DNA of 64,000 nt from Cliona cf. orientalis (lineage: Eukaryota; Porifera; Demospongiae; Clionaida; Clionaidae). Positions within the stretch are counted from its first letter, which is position 1. Each line of letters opens with the position of its first letter. The notes under the pieces were generated by a model, which was not told where the DNA came from, ran no database searches, and saw nothing but the letters and a program-made list of their open reading frames with translations. Made by a program: the position numbers and the translations under genes. The stretch spans positions 6,882,001-6,946,000 of the forward strand of contig OZ005707.1 of assembly GCA_963930775.1 (NCBI GenBank), in the 5' to 3' direction. Shown one piece after another: positions 13,801 through 28,800 of the stretch.

Positions 13801-16800
13801 TCTCTGAAACAGTTGATGTGAATTCTCTTGAACTGACTGATATCACTATCCATCTGACAAATGAATCCAATTCAACAACTGATTACACACTGACGGGGGG
13901 CACAACCAGCAGTGAAGACTCTCCTAACATCACTGTGTTTGTCACCAACACTGATCTTGCTGCTATCCAAGCCAGGGCTCCTCTTGCCACATTTCCTAAT
14001 ATGACGTATTTATCTTTGGAAGTCGGCGGAGTAGAAGATGTATTCAGACTTCCCAATCTCCCCCAGGATCCCATCATGGTAGACAACTATGATGCAGATC
14101 TCAGCAGACCAAGTGTGAGGGAATTTTCACTGAACATGGACAGTGCAACACTTGCACTGACATTCAGTGAGGCAGTTCAGATAACATCATTTGATGTTCG
14201 GGCAGTCACACTCCAAGCAGCCAGAGATTCAGGAGCTACAGTTACTCTCACTGCCGACAGTATGGTCCTTACAAACAATAACGGAGAAATTGTTGTAGTT
14301 CAGATTGGTAACAATGACCTGAATCGAATCAAGGCCCTCCCATCACTAGCTGTCAGCTTGAGCTCCACCTACCTTGTTCTCTCCTCAGTAGTCATTGATA
14401 TTGCTAGCAATCTTGTGCTACCAATCTCCTCTGGAGATGCACAGAGAGCTGCAGCTTTTATCAGTGACGAAACTAACCCAACACTGCTTGGCTTTGATCT
14501 AGACATGATGGATGGTGTACTGACTCTCTATTTTGATGAGACTGTCAATGCCTCTTCAATTGATCCAACTAGGCTCAGATTCGTGAACAGTGATGGCAGT
14601 GCTGAGTATAGCCTCCGCAGTGGTTTCAGTGGATCTCTCTACAATGCTATGGTCGTGTTCAATCTCACCAGTGAAGACCTCAATGGTCTCAAAGCAGTGG
14701 ATGATCTGGCAACGGTGGTCAACAACACATACCTAAATCTTCTCTCTGGAGCCATCCAGGATATGAACGGCAACCCGAATACACTTATCTTCTCCCAACA
14801 AGTCTCAAACTTTGTCAAAGATGTTGGAAATCCAACACTGACCTCATTTGATATTGACATGGACCAGGGACAACTCATTCTCTCGTTTGATGAAACAGTC
14901 AATGTGTCTTCTCTACAAATAGAGCAGCTACTTATCCTTCGTGGAGATGGAACAAATTACTATCTCAACTCAAGTGCAGTAAATCATGGACCTATGCCTA
15001 CTGTCACTGTGGAGCTCTCTGATGATGACCTGAATGAACTAAAAAGGATGAGAATTTGTCTTGTCTCTACCTCTTGCTTCCTCTCCTTCCCAGCAACCTT
15101 GGTACTAGACATGGTTGGTAGATCAGTCATAGCCATTCCTGAGTCCAGCAGAGAATCTGTGGGAACTCTCACCGAAGATACCACCAATCCTGTTCTTGTG
15201 AACTTCCAAGAGTTCAATCTACTCACTGGTAGAATCACTTTGGAATTCTCTGAGACTATAGATGTTTCTACATTCAACTCAACTCAGATCACACTCCAGT
15301 CGTTCTTTGACAATAGTCCACCAACAGCTGCCTACTCAATTGGCTTAGCTAATGTCTTGACTCCTGACAGCACTGTGGTCCAACTACAGCTAACACAGGC
15401 AGACCTATTTGCCATCAAAGACAATGAAAATTTGTGCAATATTCGAGCTCACTGCTACATCACTGTCACCAATGTGACTGTCAGTGATGTCTCTGGGAAT
15501 GGAAATGATCCCATACTGCAAGAATTCCCTGGTAGAGTAGTGACCAGCTTCATCGATGACAATACTCCCCCAACTTTGTCCTCATTCAATCTAGATATGA
15601 ACCTAGGGCTACTAACTCTAGTCTTTTCTGAGCCAGTGCAAGCTGAGGAGATCAATACCAGAGGTATTACCTTCCTTTCCATGGCTAATGCTTCAATATT
15701 TGAACAGTACACTCTGACTGGTGGTAGTACTAATAGCACCAATGGTGATGTCACAGTATTTGTTGAACTATCAGCTGATGATACCAATGCTCTTAAGAGA
15801 ACCAACTTCACCAAAGCCATGGCAAACACATATCTAGCTATCAGCTCGGACACCATCATTGATGTGTCTTATAGCAGGAATCCTCTGGTTTCTGTCGACA
15901 TAAGTGAAGCAGAACAAGTTTCTCAGTACACTCCTGACACCACACCTCCACGCTTGCTATCTTTCTCTCTGGACTTGAGTATCGACTACCTTGTGTTCAC
16001 CTTTGATGAGCCAGTAGTGACAGCAACGATTAATTTCATGGGAATCACACTACAGAATGACTCGACTCTCCCTGTCTTCTCCAACACTCTGGTTGGTGGA
16101 ACAGTTCTCACAACAGACTCTTCATCACTTGTTATCACAGCTCTACTTGATCCAACTGATATCAGAGTCATCAAACTAACTGATGGATTCGGAAATTCGG
16201 TGAATAACACATTCATCAGTATCGATAGAGATGCCTTTGTAGACACAGCTGGTATTGGAATAGAACCATTGAGTGGTACATCAGCCACTTTCCACACTAG
16301 AGACACCGAAAGAGCTGAACTTGTTTCATTTTCAATCAATATGCAAACTGGACGATTGGACCTCACCTTCAATGATATTGTCTTTGCTCGCACTCTAGAT
16401 GCATCAGCATTTACAATCCAAGATGCCAGGCTGTCATCCAGCACTGGTGCTGTGATGCTCTCAGATCTCTCCTCTATAACCAACAGCTCAGATGGATACT
16501 ACATTACCATCTTTATTCATCCACTGGATCTCTTGAGAGTCAAATCTGTTCCACGTCTGGCAGTTGATTCAAACACCACTTGGATCACCATGCAGGCATA
16601 TGCAATCGATGATGCTTTTGATTCGGATGTACTGGCCATTACAAATGGCAATGCTCTCCAGGTAGCAGATGGTGGCTTCACAGCTGATACTCTAGAACCA
16701 ATTGTTGACGGATTTTTACTGGATCTTGACATGGGAGACCTCAATATCACATTCTCTGATACGGTTGATCACACATTACTCAATGTGAGTCTGCTGACTA

Positions 16801-19800
16801 TCTTGAGCAACCGATTTCCTACATCATTCTCACTTCAAGTGAATGGGGGTGAAGTGAACCGATCTCCTGATGGAAGAACTGTCGCCATCACGCTAACAGA
16901 GAGTGATCTCAATGAACTGAAGAACAATACACAATTCGCTACATCTCGAGCAAATACATTCCTTGCCATAGGCCAAGATGCCATTCCAGACTTGGCTGGA
17001 AATCTGCTCAATTCCATTCCAATTCCAGCAGCTATCCAAGCTGATGACGTGCTTCCTGATGTGACTGGTCCTGAGCTTAGAGCATTTGAACTTGATCTCA
17101 ATGCGGGAGAACTGAGAGTGACCTTCTCAGAACCTGTCATAGCTAGCTCTATTGAACCCACTGGATTCATCCTCCAGTCTAAGCGAGACGCCACATTCTT
17201 TATGGATGAGATATACATGCTCAGTACTGGAGTAGCTACCTCTCCCAACGGGCCAAGAATTGCGATAAGATTTGAAGAAAGTGACTTAAATGGCATTTTT
17301 GCTGTCACAGCTCTTGGTAATACTGCAGAGGACACCTATCTCATCATAAGCAACATCTCGGTTCAAGACATCAGTATGAATCAGGCTCAATCTGTTCCTC
17401 TGACCAATGCAGTTATGGCCACTGCTGTCATCCCAGACACCAATGCTCCACGCCTGCTGAGCTACACCTTGGATATGGACATAGGACTACTGTCTCTCTC
17501 CTTCACTGAAGTTGTGCTCACCAGATCTGTAGTATTTGACCAGTTCACTCTACAGAATGCACCCAATGCTTCAGATCCCAACACAGTGACCTATACCTTG
17601 ACTGGAGGAACAACTCAGAGTGTTGAATCAAAATATCTCAACATTACTTTCGTTGATCAAGATCTCTACAGCATCCAGTCCCTACTCCAGCTTGCTACAT
17701 CAGCTTCCAACACATATCTCTCCTTCACAAATCTGGCTCTGAACGATGCACAAGACTATGATGTCATTCCTATTGACTCTGAGAGTGCCAGACAAGTGAC
17801 AATGTTTGAAGGTGATAGCACACCACCTGGAGTTCTTGGCTTCGATTTTGACCTCAATACTGGTAGCCTGACTCTCACATTCGATGAAGTTGTGAACCGT
17901 AGCATGCTCATCTTTTCTGGAGTGATTCTGAGAGACAGTGCCAATGCTACCTCAATCATGTACCCCCTGACTGGAAGTCGTGGAGAAGGTGGACTATCCA
18001 CAACCATCGTGATTTCTGTTGGTGATGACAATTTAAATAACATCAAAGCTGACACAGAGCTTGCTACATCATCAGAGGATACCTACCTGTCTCTGCAGGC
18101 TGGTGTGATTCTTGATACAAGTAGAAATCCATACAGTGATTCTGCTAGAGTGTATGAGGTGAGCCAGTTCACTCCCGATACGACTGATCCAGAGCTGAGA
18201 TTCTTTGACCTTGATATGAACTCTGGTGAGCTGATTCTGACTTTCTCTGAAACTGTGAACATTGGTACCCTCGATGTACGGCACATCGGAATCCAGTCTG
18301 TTGAGGACAACAATAATGTACAAGTTTCTTTGAGAACTAGCACATCGTTGTCAGTGAATGGTCCTGTCATCACCATCTTACTCTCAACAAATGACCTGAA
18401 TAATCTGAAATCCCTACCTAGTCTTGCCACAAATGAGAATAACACCTACTTGACAATCTTTTCTCTGGCAATTCAAGACATGGCTAATAGGAGAGTTACT
18501 TCAATATTCTCCACAGATGCTAGACAAGTGCAGATGTTCACTGCTGATCAAACTGGCCCAGAAATTACTGAATTTGAGCTGGATATGAACACTGGTATTC
18601 TGAGCATCACTTTTAATGAATACGTGAGTGAAAGCTCTTTCGATTTGACACAGCTAACACTCAGAAGTTCACGTAGTTTCCTCAATGCTGAGACGTATGC
18701 TCTGACCAACACGGCTACTGTTCGTTCATTCACTGGCACCGTTGCTATACTCCAACTCTCGGTGGATGACATCAATGCTATCAAACTTCGCAGACAGCTG
18801 GCTATTTCAAACACAACTACATTCCTTGAAGCTTCAGCAAGTTCTGTGCTCGATAACAATGGTAACAACTTGATGGCAATACCGGCTAATCTTGCAGAAC
18901 CAGTGTCTGTGTACATCCCAGATACCAATAGACCATCGCTTCTCAGCTTCGATCTTGATGTCAACACGCAAGCTGTCACTCTTCACTTCAACGAAACAAT
19001 CGACTCTGGATCAGTACAGCTGACGCGGGTCATTCTCCAGCAAGACCAGCCTGGTGCTGCAGCTTCACTGGTGCTAGCCAATGGTACTGTAGGCAGTGAT
19101 GACCACAATCTGGTGGTGATACTGAGCTCCAGTGATGTGAATGAACTCACGAGGCTTGGTATCTGCACCACAATGGACAACTGCTATATAGCCTTCTATG
19201 AGACCGCATTCACTGATACAGCTGGGAATGAGATAATCCCCATCAATGACACAAATGCAATGCAGGTTGATGTGTTCACTCTGGACAGGACACCTCCTAC
19301 TCTAGTGCAGTTCACAAGCTTTGATCTTGATGCAGGTCTGTTGACTCTGCAATTTTCAGAAACGGTCCGTGTCTCCACAATTGATGTCACTGCTTTAAGT
19401 CTTGACCAATTCCCTACCACTGATCTATCCAGATTCACTCTGAGCACCAGCAGCATGGCACTAGGGACAGATAGGGATATTATTACCATTCAGCTATCCA
19501 CCGATGACCTCAATCGTCTCAAGCAGACTGGTGGAGTGTGCTTTGGAGCTTTTTCATGCTGGGTACGTTTCACTGCAGATTTGATTGAAGACATCACAAT
19601 GAACGATGTGGTTGCAATTAGCACTGGTAGGACTGTGAATATCATAGAACAAGTTGATAACTTTACACCAGATACCACTAGTCCACAGCTTATTGATTTC
19701 GATCTGGACCTCAACAGTGGCATTGTGAATCTTGTGTTCGATGAGCCTATTCGCAGCACAGAAATTGACTCCAACCTACAACAGCTCACCTTAGCTAACT

Positions 19801-22800
19801 CTTCTGATGGACAGACAACTTATACTCTGACCGGAGGTGTTCCTCTGACTGCTGCTGATGGCACTGAGTTCCGCTTCAGACTGCTCTCTAGTGATCTCAA
19901 CACTATCAAAGCTATCACTGAACTAGCTACTGGGCCTAACAGCACGTACCTTAATTTCACATCAGCTCTAGTCAATGATGTTTCCATCAATCCCAATTCC
20001 AGAGGCAATCCTCTCAATGTTAGCAATGTCACGGATGAGCTGCTGCAGGTGCGAATCTACACTGAGGACTCTGTGAATCCCAGGCTTACTCAGTTCACAA
20101 CTCTCGATATGAATGTTGGACGAATGACTCTCCAGTTTTCAGAAGCGGTTGAGATTAACAGTCTGATTAACAATCGGATTGTACTGCAGTCTGAGCAAGC
20201 CGTTGTCCCGCTGACCTCTTATGCTCTAACTGGAGGAGTCCCCAGCTATGCTGATGTACTAAAGACCACCGTTATCATCGATTTCAATGCCGATGATTTG
20301 CTTGCAATTAAGCTCAATAATGACCTAGCAACTTCTGGAATGACTAGCTATCTCTCTGTTAGTATTGGTGCGATCCAAGACACCTCAGGCAATGATGTTT
20401 CGTTCATCAGCCCCGCAAATGCCCAGCAAGCGCTCATGTACATCGCTGATGTATCGAGCCCTCGACTTCTGGAGTATACCCTAGACATGGATAGTGGCCT
20501 GCTTGCACTGACATTCAATGATGTCATGAACAACCAGCTGATTGATGCTACTGAAATCACCTTCAACGGCTTCATGAATGGGACTGACCTTGATAATCAG
20601 TATACGCTAACAGGAGGATCGACAAGCAGCCCAAATGGCTATGTCACAGTTGTCTCGTTGATTAGTAGGGACCTTAATGAGATCAAGAAGAGGACAGGAC
20701 TAGCCACAAGTATCACGGACACTTTCATCAGTATGACGGCAGAGTTCATCAATGATGTAGCAGGTCAACCTGTTACTCCAGTTGTCACCAGTAGTAGCTT
20801 CCCAGCCGCAAATTATACTCCGGATACAACTAATCCAACCTTAGTACACTTTAACTTCACTGTCAATGATGGTAGACTGATTCTCTCCTTCAGTGAGACG
20901 GTGAACACCAGCTCCCTCTACCCCCGCAGTATCACTCTGCAAAACATGGAAGATAGCATGGATGTTACCAGATCTTTCCCTCTCAATGGAGGAACTATCT
21001 CTGTAGACACAAATGAAGTTGTGTTTGATTTGATCCTCCTAGAGAGTGACTTGAACATCATCAAGACCTTCACCAACTTGGGTACTTCAATTCTGGACAC
21101 ATTCCTAACGATAACTGGTGGTGCTGTGTTGGATATGAATGATAATCCACTCGATGAGATACCTGAGACTCCTGCCCTGCAAGCATTGGATCACATCCCA
21201 GACTCCACCCCACCTGTTCTCACCAACTTCACCCTGGATATGGACAGGGGACGAATCATTCTGACGATGTCTGAAAGTGTGAGTTCCACAGCAGTCAATC
21301 CCATGGCTATAACCATTCAAAATGCTGAGTCAATTTCTACATCTGTTATCACTGACTACCAGACTCTGGTTGGTGGAACAGTGCTCCCTGCTGAAGGGAT
21401 TATACAGACCATTGTGATTACAGATGAAGATCTGAATTCCATCAAAGCCAAGATTTCACTTGCTGTGTCCCTTGACAGCACATACATCAGCCACACTTCA
21501 GCAGCTTTCAGTGATTACAACAACAACGATGCTCAGCCTATTCCATTAGGTAGTGCTTTTGCAGCAATGGACTTTATACCTGACAGTTCTCCACCAGTGC
21601 TCATTGATTTCCAATTGCTCATTGGAGCTGATCAACTTATTCTCACATTCAGCGAAACTGTGAATGCAGGAACCATCGAACCAACTCTATTTACTCTGCG
21701 CAGCAGCCAAAACATCTCCAATCTCATCTCCTTCCCTCTGAGTGGCGCTAGGCAAATCAGTTCGCAGAACTCCTCCATTGTTACTATCGATTTGCTAATC
21801 AATGATGTGAATGCAATCAAGCGATTCCCTCAGCTTGGGACATCAGAGGGCAATACCTTCCTCACGCATAACATATCAGCTGTGGAGGACATGAATGGGA
21901 ATCCTATAGAAGTTATTGATATTGAGATGTCTGTCATGGCCTCTCTAGTGACAATGGATTTCACCTCTCCCAGACTAGATAGCTTTGACTTAAACTTGTC
22001 AGATGATGTGCTTACTCTTGTATTCACCGAAACCGTTAGCAGAAACTCATTTGATGTGATGCTGATCACCATTCAAAGCGAGAGAAGACTAGGAAGCCGT
22101 TCATCCTACTACACTCTCACTGGTGGTTCTATACCTCCAGGAAACAACCACATCATTACCATAGAACTCAATCGAGATGATGCCAATGAGATAAAACGTA
22201 CTACCACCCTTGCTACTATTGGGGCCAACACTTTCATCTCGTTTCCCAGCACAATAGTGACGGATCTCAACAATAACCAAGTTGAAGCTATTTCTAACAT
22301 GTCAGCAACACAAGTTGCAACCTACATTTCTGATGCCAGAAATCCAATACTGGAGAGTTTTGACCTGCTACTGGATGAGGCTAGTGTTCCCCCTGTGACA
22401 CTGATTCTACAATTCTCAGAGACAGTACAGGCAAGTACACTTACTCCACAAAACATTGTCCTTCAACCTAGCAATAGCACCACCAACCCTGCAGAAAGGT
22501 ATGCTTTGATGCGAGCAACAGCTTCTACAAACAATTCTGCTGTTATAGTGGTAACTCTTAGCCTCCAAGACTACAGGGCCATCCAAGAGAGAGCACCTCT
22601 CGGTAGAAGCCAGTCTACAACTTACATTTCTATCACTGCTTCCTCAGTGCTTGATATGGCCAATAACCCACTAGATGCCATACCTACAACAGATGCTCTA
22701 GGTGTATCAGTGCATACTGCTGATCTCACTCCACCACAATTGGTCGAATTTTCTCTGGATCTAGATGAAGGATTCCTCTCTCTAACTTGGGATGAGCCTG

Positions 22801-25800
22801 TTGACTCTGCAGTTGCCTTTACTGGTATCTCCATACTCAGTGATGCTGCCAATACTACCTCTTTTGCTCTCACATCTGGGCAGGTGACTGTCATGAGTGA
22901 TACCACACTTCGACTTACGATCAACAACGACGATCTGAACTCCATCTTTGCTAACAGTGCTCTAGCTACATCTTCAGCAAACACTTTTGTATACCTCGAG
23001 CAGTCTGTTCTCATGGATATCTATCTCAATCCCAACGATCGTCAAGGACCACTTGCAATAGATGAAGCAGACTACAGGCAGGACATTCGCCGACCTACTC
23101 TCACTGCTTTTGATTTCGACCTCAATGCTGGTCAAATAACATTTGTGTTTTCAGAAACTGTCAATGCTAGTGTGCTCCAAGCTCAAGAAATCACTATCAG
23201 TAGTGAAGATGGCCTAGGAGGTGAATCCTATACCCTCACTGGAGGTACACCTCAATCCTCTAATCTACCAACAACTGTGGTACTTACACTAACGGCATTC
23301 GATTTGAACCAAATCAAGGCTCTACCAGACCTAGCTGTATCTAATGATACTACGTATATTTCATATGGAGCAGACCTGATTGTTGATATGAATGGGAATC
23401 GCATTGTCAGTATCTCCCCATCTGATGCATTGGTGACACGGATGTTCACTGATGATAATAGTCGCCCAACACTAGAGCAATTCATGTTCAATCTCAACAT
23501 GGGAATACTGACTCTGCAATTTGATGAAACAGTCAATGTCACTTCACTGGATATTTCCTCTCTGACTCTACAAAGTTCATCCATCTCCCGCCCCTCTGAT
23601 TATCATCTTAGAGACAGCACCATCTCACAGGATCATGATAGCCGAGTCGAAGTGATCCTTGGTACCAATGATCTCAACACCATTAAAGACAGGAGAGACC
23701 TTTGCACTCACGATGCAACTCGTAACTGTTTCTTGTCCTTCCCTGAGTCAGCTGTTCTCGACATGTCTGACTTCATGATTGTTGCTGTCAGTGGGCGAGA
23801 AGCGGCAGTCTTTGTAAATGATACCACAGCCCCCTCCCTGCTACAGTTTGCTGAAATCAACCTACAAACTGGGCTGCTTACACTGGAGTTTTCGGAAACT
23901 GTTGACTTTGCCTCTTTCTCACCGCAGTACATCACCTTGCAGAACCTATTTGAGCCACCTCACGATCAATTCAATCTCACTGGCGGCATGCCAATCCAAC
24001 AGAGCCTCACAACTATAGTTATCAACATGACTATGGAAGACCTTGCTTCCCTGAAGCGAGAGGAAACCATCTGTACCTACAGGGGCAACTGCTATATCGT
24101 AGCCACTCCTTCCCTCGTAACGGATATTGCTGGCAATCAGTTTGAGGAGATTCCACAAGCTGAGCCTGGTGTGATTGTAAGAGTCTTTAGGGGTGATAAT
24201 AGGAGTCCAGCTCTTCGCTATTTCAATCTCGACCTCAATGCTAGTGAGCTTGTCCTCGTTTTTAATGAGCCTATTGATGAGGATACATTTGATATCACTG
24301 GCTTCACCTTGCAAGCTGAGGCAATTGCTGACAACATGACAGAGCTCTATACCTTGACTAGTGGTTCAGTGACCACCATGGACACTGTCACTATCATGGT
24401 CAGTCTCTCAATGTCTGATGTAAATGCCATCAAGGCGGCTGATTTTGCAACTGGAGCTCTTGACACATTCCTTAGCATCAGTAGAGGTGCTGTCTTCGAT
24501 CTCAGTACTCCACCCAACCCAATAGAAGCACTCACAACAGCAGAAATGGTGACCACCTACGTCCCTGATATGACTCCTCCAATCCTCACAGGATTCATAT
24601 TTGACTTGGAATCTGACAGCCTGGTCCTTACATTTGATGAACCAGTGAAAACATCCACCTTTGTGTTCACCGGAGTCACACTGAGATCAAACTGCTCTGG
24701 TGGTATAGACTTTACCTTGACTGGAGGTGAATTTGAGCCAGCAAATCTTGCTGATGGTGTGATGGAGATCACCATTGCTGTCACCCCAAGTGATCTAATT
24801 GGAATCAAGTCCAATGTGATGTTGGCTACTGATGCCGACAACACCTTCCTTCAACTAGCTGCTGACACAGTAGAGGATACAGCTTCAAATGGAATAGAGG
24901 CTGTGGATTGTCAACCCTCTACTGTCAGATCACCAGATACTGTTCGCCTATCTCTCATATCTTTCGATGTCAATATGCACAGTGGACTCTTTAATCTCAC
25001 ATTTGATGATGTAGTCGACACTTCAACGTGGAATCCTCAAGCTATTTTCTTTCAGAGTGAAGAAACAGCGGTAGAAGGTCTAATATACCAACTCACAACT
25101 GGTAGCAGAACTGCAAGCCCTAATGGTTATGTTGTCATGGTTCAGCTTTCCAATACTGATCTATTTGGACTGAAATCGATCGTAGGACTAGCCACAGATG
25201 AGAATAACACCTACATCACAATGCAAGCCTCCGCAATTGATGATACTGCTGCAGTAGATGTGCTAGCTATCACTGATGGGAAAGGATTGAGAGTTCGCAA
25301 CTACACACCAGATGAAGTACCTCCTGAACTGCAGAGATTTGTCCTTGATCTCAACAGTGGACATATCAACCTCACATTCAATGATTTCCCCAATGCTAGC
25401 ACTATCATGTACGATCAGATAGAGATTCAAAATCTCAGAAATGGAGCTAGTGAAGTCTTGGCTCTTTCAGACACCGAAGTAGCTGTCTCTCAAGATGGCT
25501 TCACTCTCTCGATTATGCTCAATATCAGTGATCTCAATGAAATCAAGTTGATCAGAAATCTTGCTAGTGATTCATTTAACACATTCGTTAGTCTCCAGGG
25601 AGGCAGTGTGCTTGATCTAGCTGGAAATCCCGTCATTGAAGTTCCCGGAACAGCAGCTAGAAGAGCCGATAGCTACATCCCTGACACAACTGGACCCATT
25701 CTGCAATCCTTTTCCTTCAATGTCAATAACAGCTTCCTAGAACTCACATTTGATGAAACAATTGCAGCAGCTACAGTTAATCTGAACAGCATTGTTCTAC

Positions 25801-28800
25801 AGGACTCACAAAACATAACTGAGGGTGGGCAATTTTATAGACTAACTGGTGGCACTCCCAGCAATATTGATGGCACTACAATCAGTGTTACACTCTCACC
25901 TACTGATATCCTTGGACTGCAGGAACAATTCACTGTGGCATCTAGTGCGTCCACAACCTACATCGCTATTGACAGCACTGTGATCATGGACACAAATACC
26001 AACCCTGCTATGGAAGTCTCACAGGAGAATGCTCTCCAAATCCAACCAGATAGCTTTGAGCCAGATTCTACCAACCCCACTCTGATACAGTATTCATTTG
26101 ATCTGAACAGAGGAGTGCTTCAGCTAACATTCTCAAAAGTAGTAGCCGTGAACCAGATCGACTATTCTGAAATCACCCTACAGAATGTGTCAACTGGAGC
26201 TTTCACTGGTGGTTCTCACACTCTAACTATGGGTAGGTCACTGACCACCAACTCTAGTGAGATTGAGCTCGAGCTGTCTATCTCTGATCTCAATGCTGTC
26301 AAGACCATCACAACTCTTGGTGTTTCTGCACGTTCGACCTACCTCTCTTTCTCAAGCCTTGCATTTGAGGATACAAGAGGCCTGGAAATTGTTTCAATCA
26401 ATGCCAGTCAGGGAATGCAGGCGAGGACCTTCATTCAAGATAGGACTCGACCCCGGCTCACGTCCTTTGGATTAGATCTCAATGCTGGATCTCTCACCAT
26501 CAACTTCACCGAAGCTGTTATGGCCGATACTTTCCAACTCACTGGAGTGACTATCACCAACAATGATATGCCAGCAACAAGTGCCACCTTCAGATTTCTC
26601 CCACAAGCTGTAATTCCAACCAACTATGATGCCACACTGCAAATCACTCTGCTAAGCATCGACCTTGATCAGCTAAAGTCTCAACCTACTCTTGCTACTT
26701 CTATTGATGACTCGTTCATTTTGCTAGCAGCAGGAACTATCACTGACTATGCTAACTTGGACAATGACCCCAACGGTCCCGAGATGGCCTCCAACTACAT
26801 TGGAGATATGGTTGGCCCCATACTTACAGCTTTTGTCATCGACCCTCCAGGAGGTACGATTCGACTGACCTTCAATGAGGCTGTCAATGGGAGCTCATTT
26901 GTAGTCGATCTTACGGAAGTCAGATCTGAGACTAATGACTCGAGTATTCTACTCTCCGGTGGCTTGGCTAATACTGTTGCAGGCCTGCCTAATGTGATCA
27001 ATATCATGCTTTCTGGCAGTGATCAGAGTACGTTAGTGAACTTTGCGCCTGATGCCAGCCTCCTGACAATAAGGAATGTGACAGTTTACGACTATTCCGG
27101 TAACAGAGTACAACCTGTTGGAAATATCATGGGAGGTACGGGAGGTCCTGATAACCTTCCTCCTCAGATCGTGTTGGTGGATTATGACGCGGATGCTGGC
27201 CGACTGACTCTCACATTCTCCGAAGCTGTGAATATCGATACCTTTGATATAACCGGACTCACCTTGAGGAGCCGTATAGGAGTGGCCATACCCTCCTTCC
27301 CCATCACATCACGGCTTTTGACGACAGCAAATGTGTCTCGTGTTATTATCCAGCTCCCAGAAGCAGATCAAGTTGCCATCAAGTCCATGCCCGGCCTTGC
27401 AAGAAGCCAGGATACAGTCACAGTTGTATTTGCTAATAATATTGTCAGTGACATCAGTGGAAATTTGTTCGTAGGTATAGAAGTGGATGCTACCAGTTAT
27501 GTACCAGATACTACAGCTCCTCGACTCCTAAGTTGGGACTTTGATCTAAGCTTTGCTAATGTCACCCTTCAATTCAATGAACCAATGACTGTTTCTTCTC
27601 TGAGAGCAGTTGAACTTACTTTCCAAAACGATTCCTTCCCCATCACTGAAAGTCAGATCACTCTTACCGGAGGCAGTGCACTAACTACAGATGCAGAATC
27701 TTTGACTGTTGAGCTGAGGCTATCTACTAATGACATTAACTTCATCTACCAGAATACAGATTTCTGTACTAGTGCCACAAATTGCTACCTAGCTCTGACT
27801 AGTGCAGCAATAATGGATATATCTGGAAATCCAGTCTCCCCTATAACTACTGCTAGGGCTTTTCGTGTTGATACTCTAACTCCAGACAGCCAAAGCCCTT
27901 CTCTGGTGCAATTTGTGGAGATCGATTTCACCAACTCTACCTTGACTCTGTCTTTCTCCGAGGCAGTGAACACCACGTCACTCATGCCAGCTGGCCTCTC
28001 ACTACATGACTCCTACAGAGCTGGTGGGGTATCTTATCAGCTCATGGGAGGCAGTACTATCAGTGAGAATGGACCCATTGTTGTCATCCGGCTCACACCT
28101 GAGGATCTCAACAACTTGAAGGCGCTGCAACCACGCATGCTTTGCTCAGGCTTTCAGACTTGTTATGTCAGAATTGATCCATCTCTGATTGAGGATATGT
28201 CAGGAAATCCCATCGAGGCCTTAACAGATTCCATTCTCCCATCATTTGAAGGCTCTCTAGCTGGTACTGGCTATCGACCTGATACCATACGTCCCAACCT
28301 GGTTGAATTCAGCCTCAATCTCACTAGTGATATCCTCACTCTCACGTTTGATGAGACGGTTGACTACACCAACTTCAGGTCAGAGTTTATCTCTCTCCAA
28401 GGCTCGAATACTTCCCGGATGTCTATCCCACTTGATGCTGTTTTGAATCGAAGAATCACCAATAGCTATGGAACAACTATTGAATTTATGCTTTCTATGG
28501 ACGATTCTTTTAATCTCAAGTCTGATAATACTGTTGCTACTGGTGTGAATGACACCTTTATAGTCTTCACAAGAGCTATGATAAGAGACATTGCTGGACT
28601 GGATGTTGTGGAGAGAACCACTGCAGTCAATGCCCTTCCTGTCTCTGAGTACACACCTGATATGATTCCTCCTCGAGTTACAGAATTTACTGAACTTGAT
28701 ATGAACACTGGTACGATGCGAATCACCTTCAATGAGCCAGTTCTTCCCCAGGATGTTGTCTTTGGCGGTATCACTCTGCAGTCTTCAGCTAATGGACTAG

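Larger units (their letters stand above)
10395..18929 (+). repeat. Super-repeat 2, 23 units (A0-A11, B0-B10)
   Basis: The A half (4,434 bases) has units at 10395, 10761, 11154, 11523, 11895, 12267, 12645, 12999, 13365, 13734, 14106 and 14475. The B half (4,101 bases) has units at 14829, 15186, 15567, 15945, 16311, 16695, 17067, 17445, 17823, 18186 and 18555. Cysteine pairs mark A0, A1, B0 and B1. A3 (11523) has the longer hairpin FGTFNIN. This is the only copy in which A4 (11895) keeps Glu (LSFDE). B4 (16311) reads LTFND and has Ala for the junction Pro; B5 (16695) also has Asp (ITFSD). A9 at 13734 has the lengthened hairpin but reads APLA instead of PPLG. Confidence 0.9.
18930..27515 (+). 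repeat. Super-repeat 3, 23 units (A0-A11, B0-B10)
   Basis: The A half (4,533 bases) has units at 18930, 19293, 19680, 20076, 20457, 20832, 21210, 21591, 21966, 22341, 22731 and 23091. The B half (4,053 bases) has units at 23463, 23829, 24204, 24576, 24945, 25320, 25692, 26073, 26448, 26814 and 27159. B0 (23463) has a CX7C pair instead of CX5C. B3 (24576) has two extra cysteines at 24693 and 24909. B4 (24945) has Leu for the junction Pro. B7 (26073) has Lys after the LTFS strand. B9 (26814) is the shortest unit, 345 bases, without a clear DLNxIK segment. A second RGD tripeptide lies at 24189-24197 in the B1/B2 junction. Confidence 0.9.
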
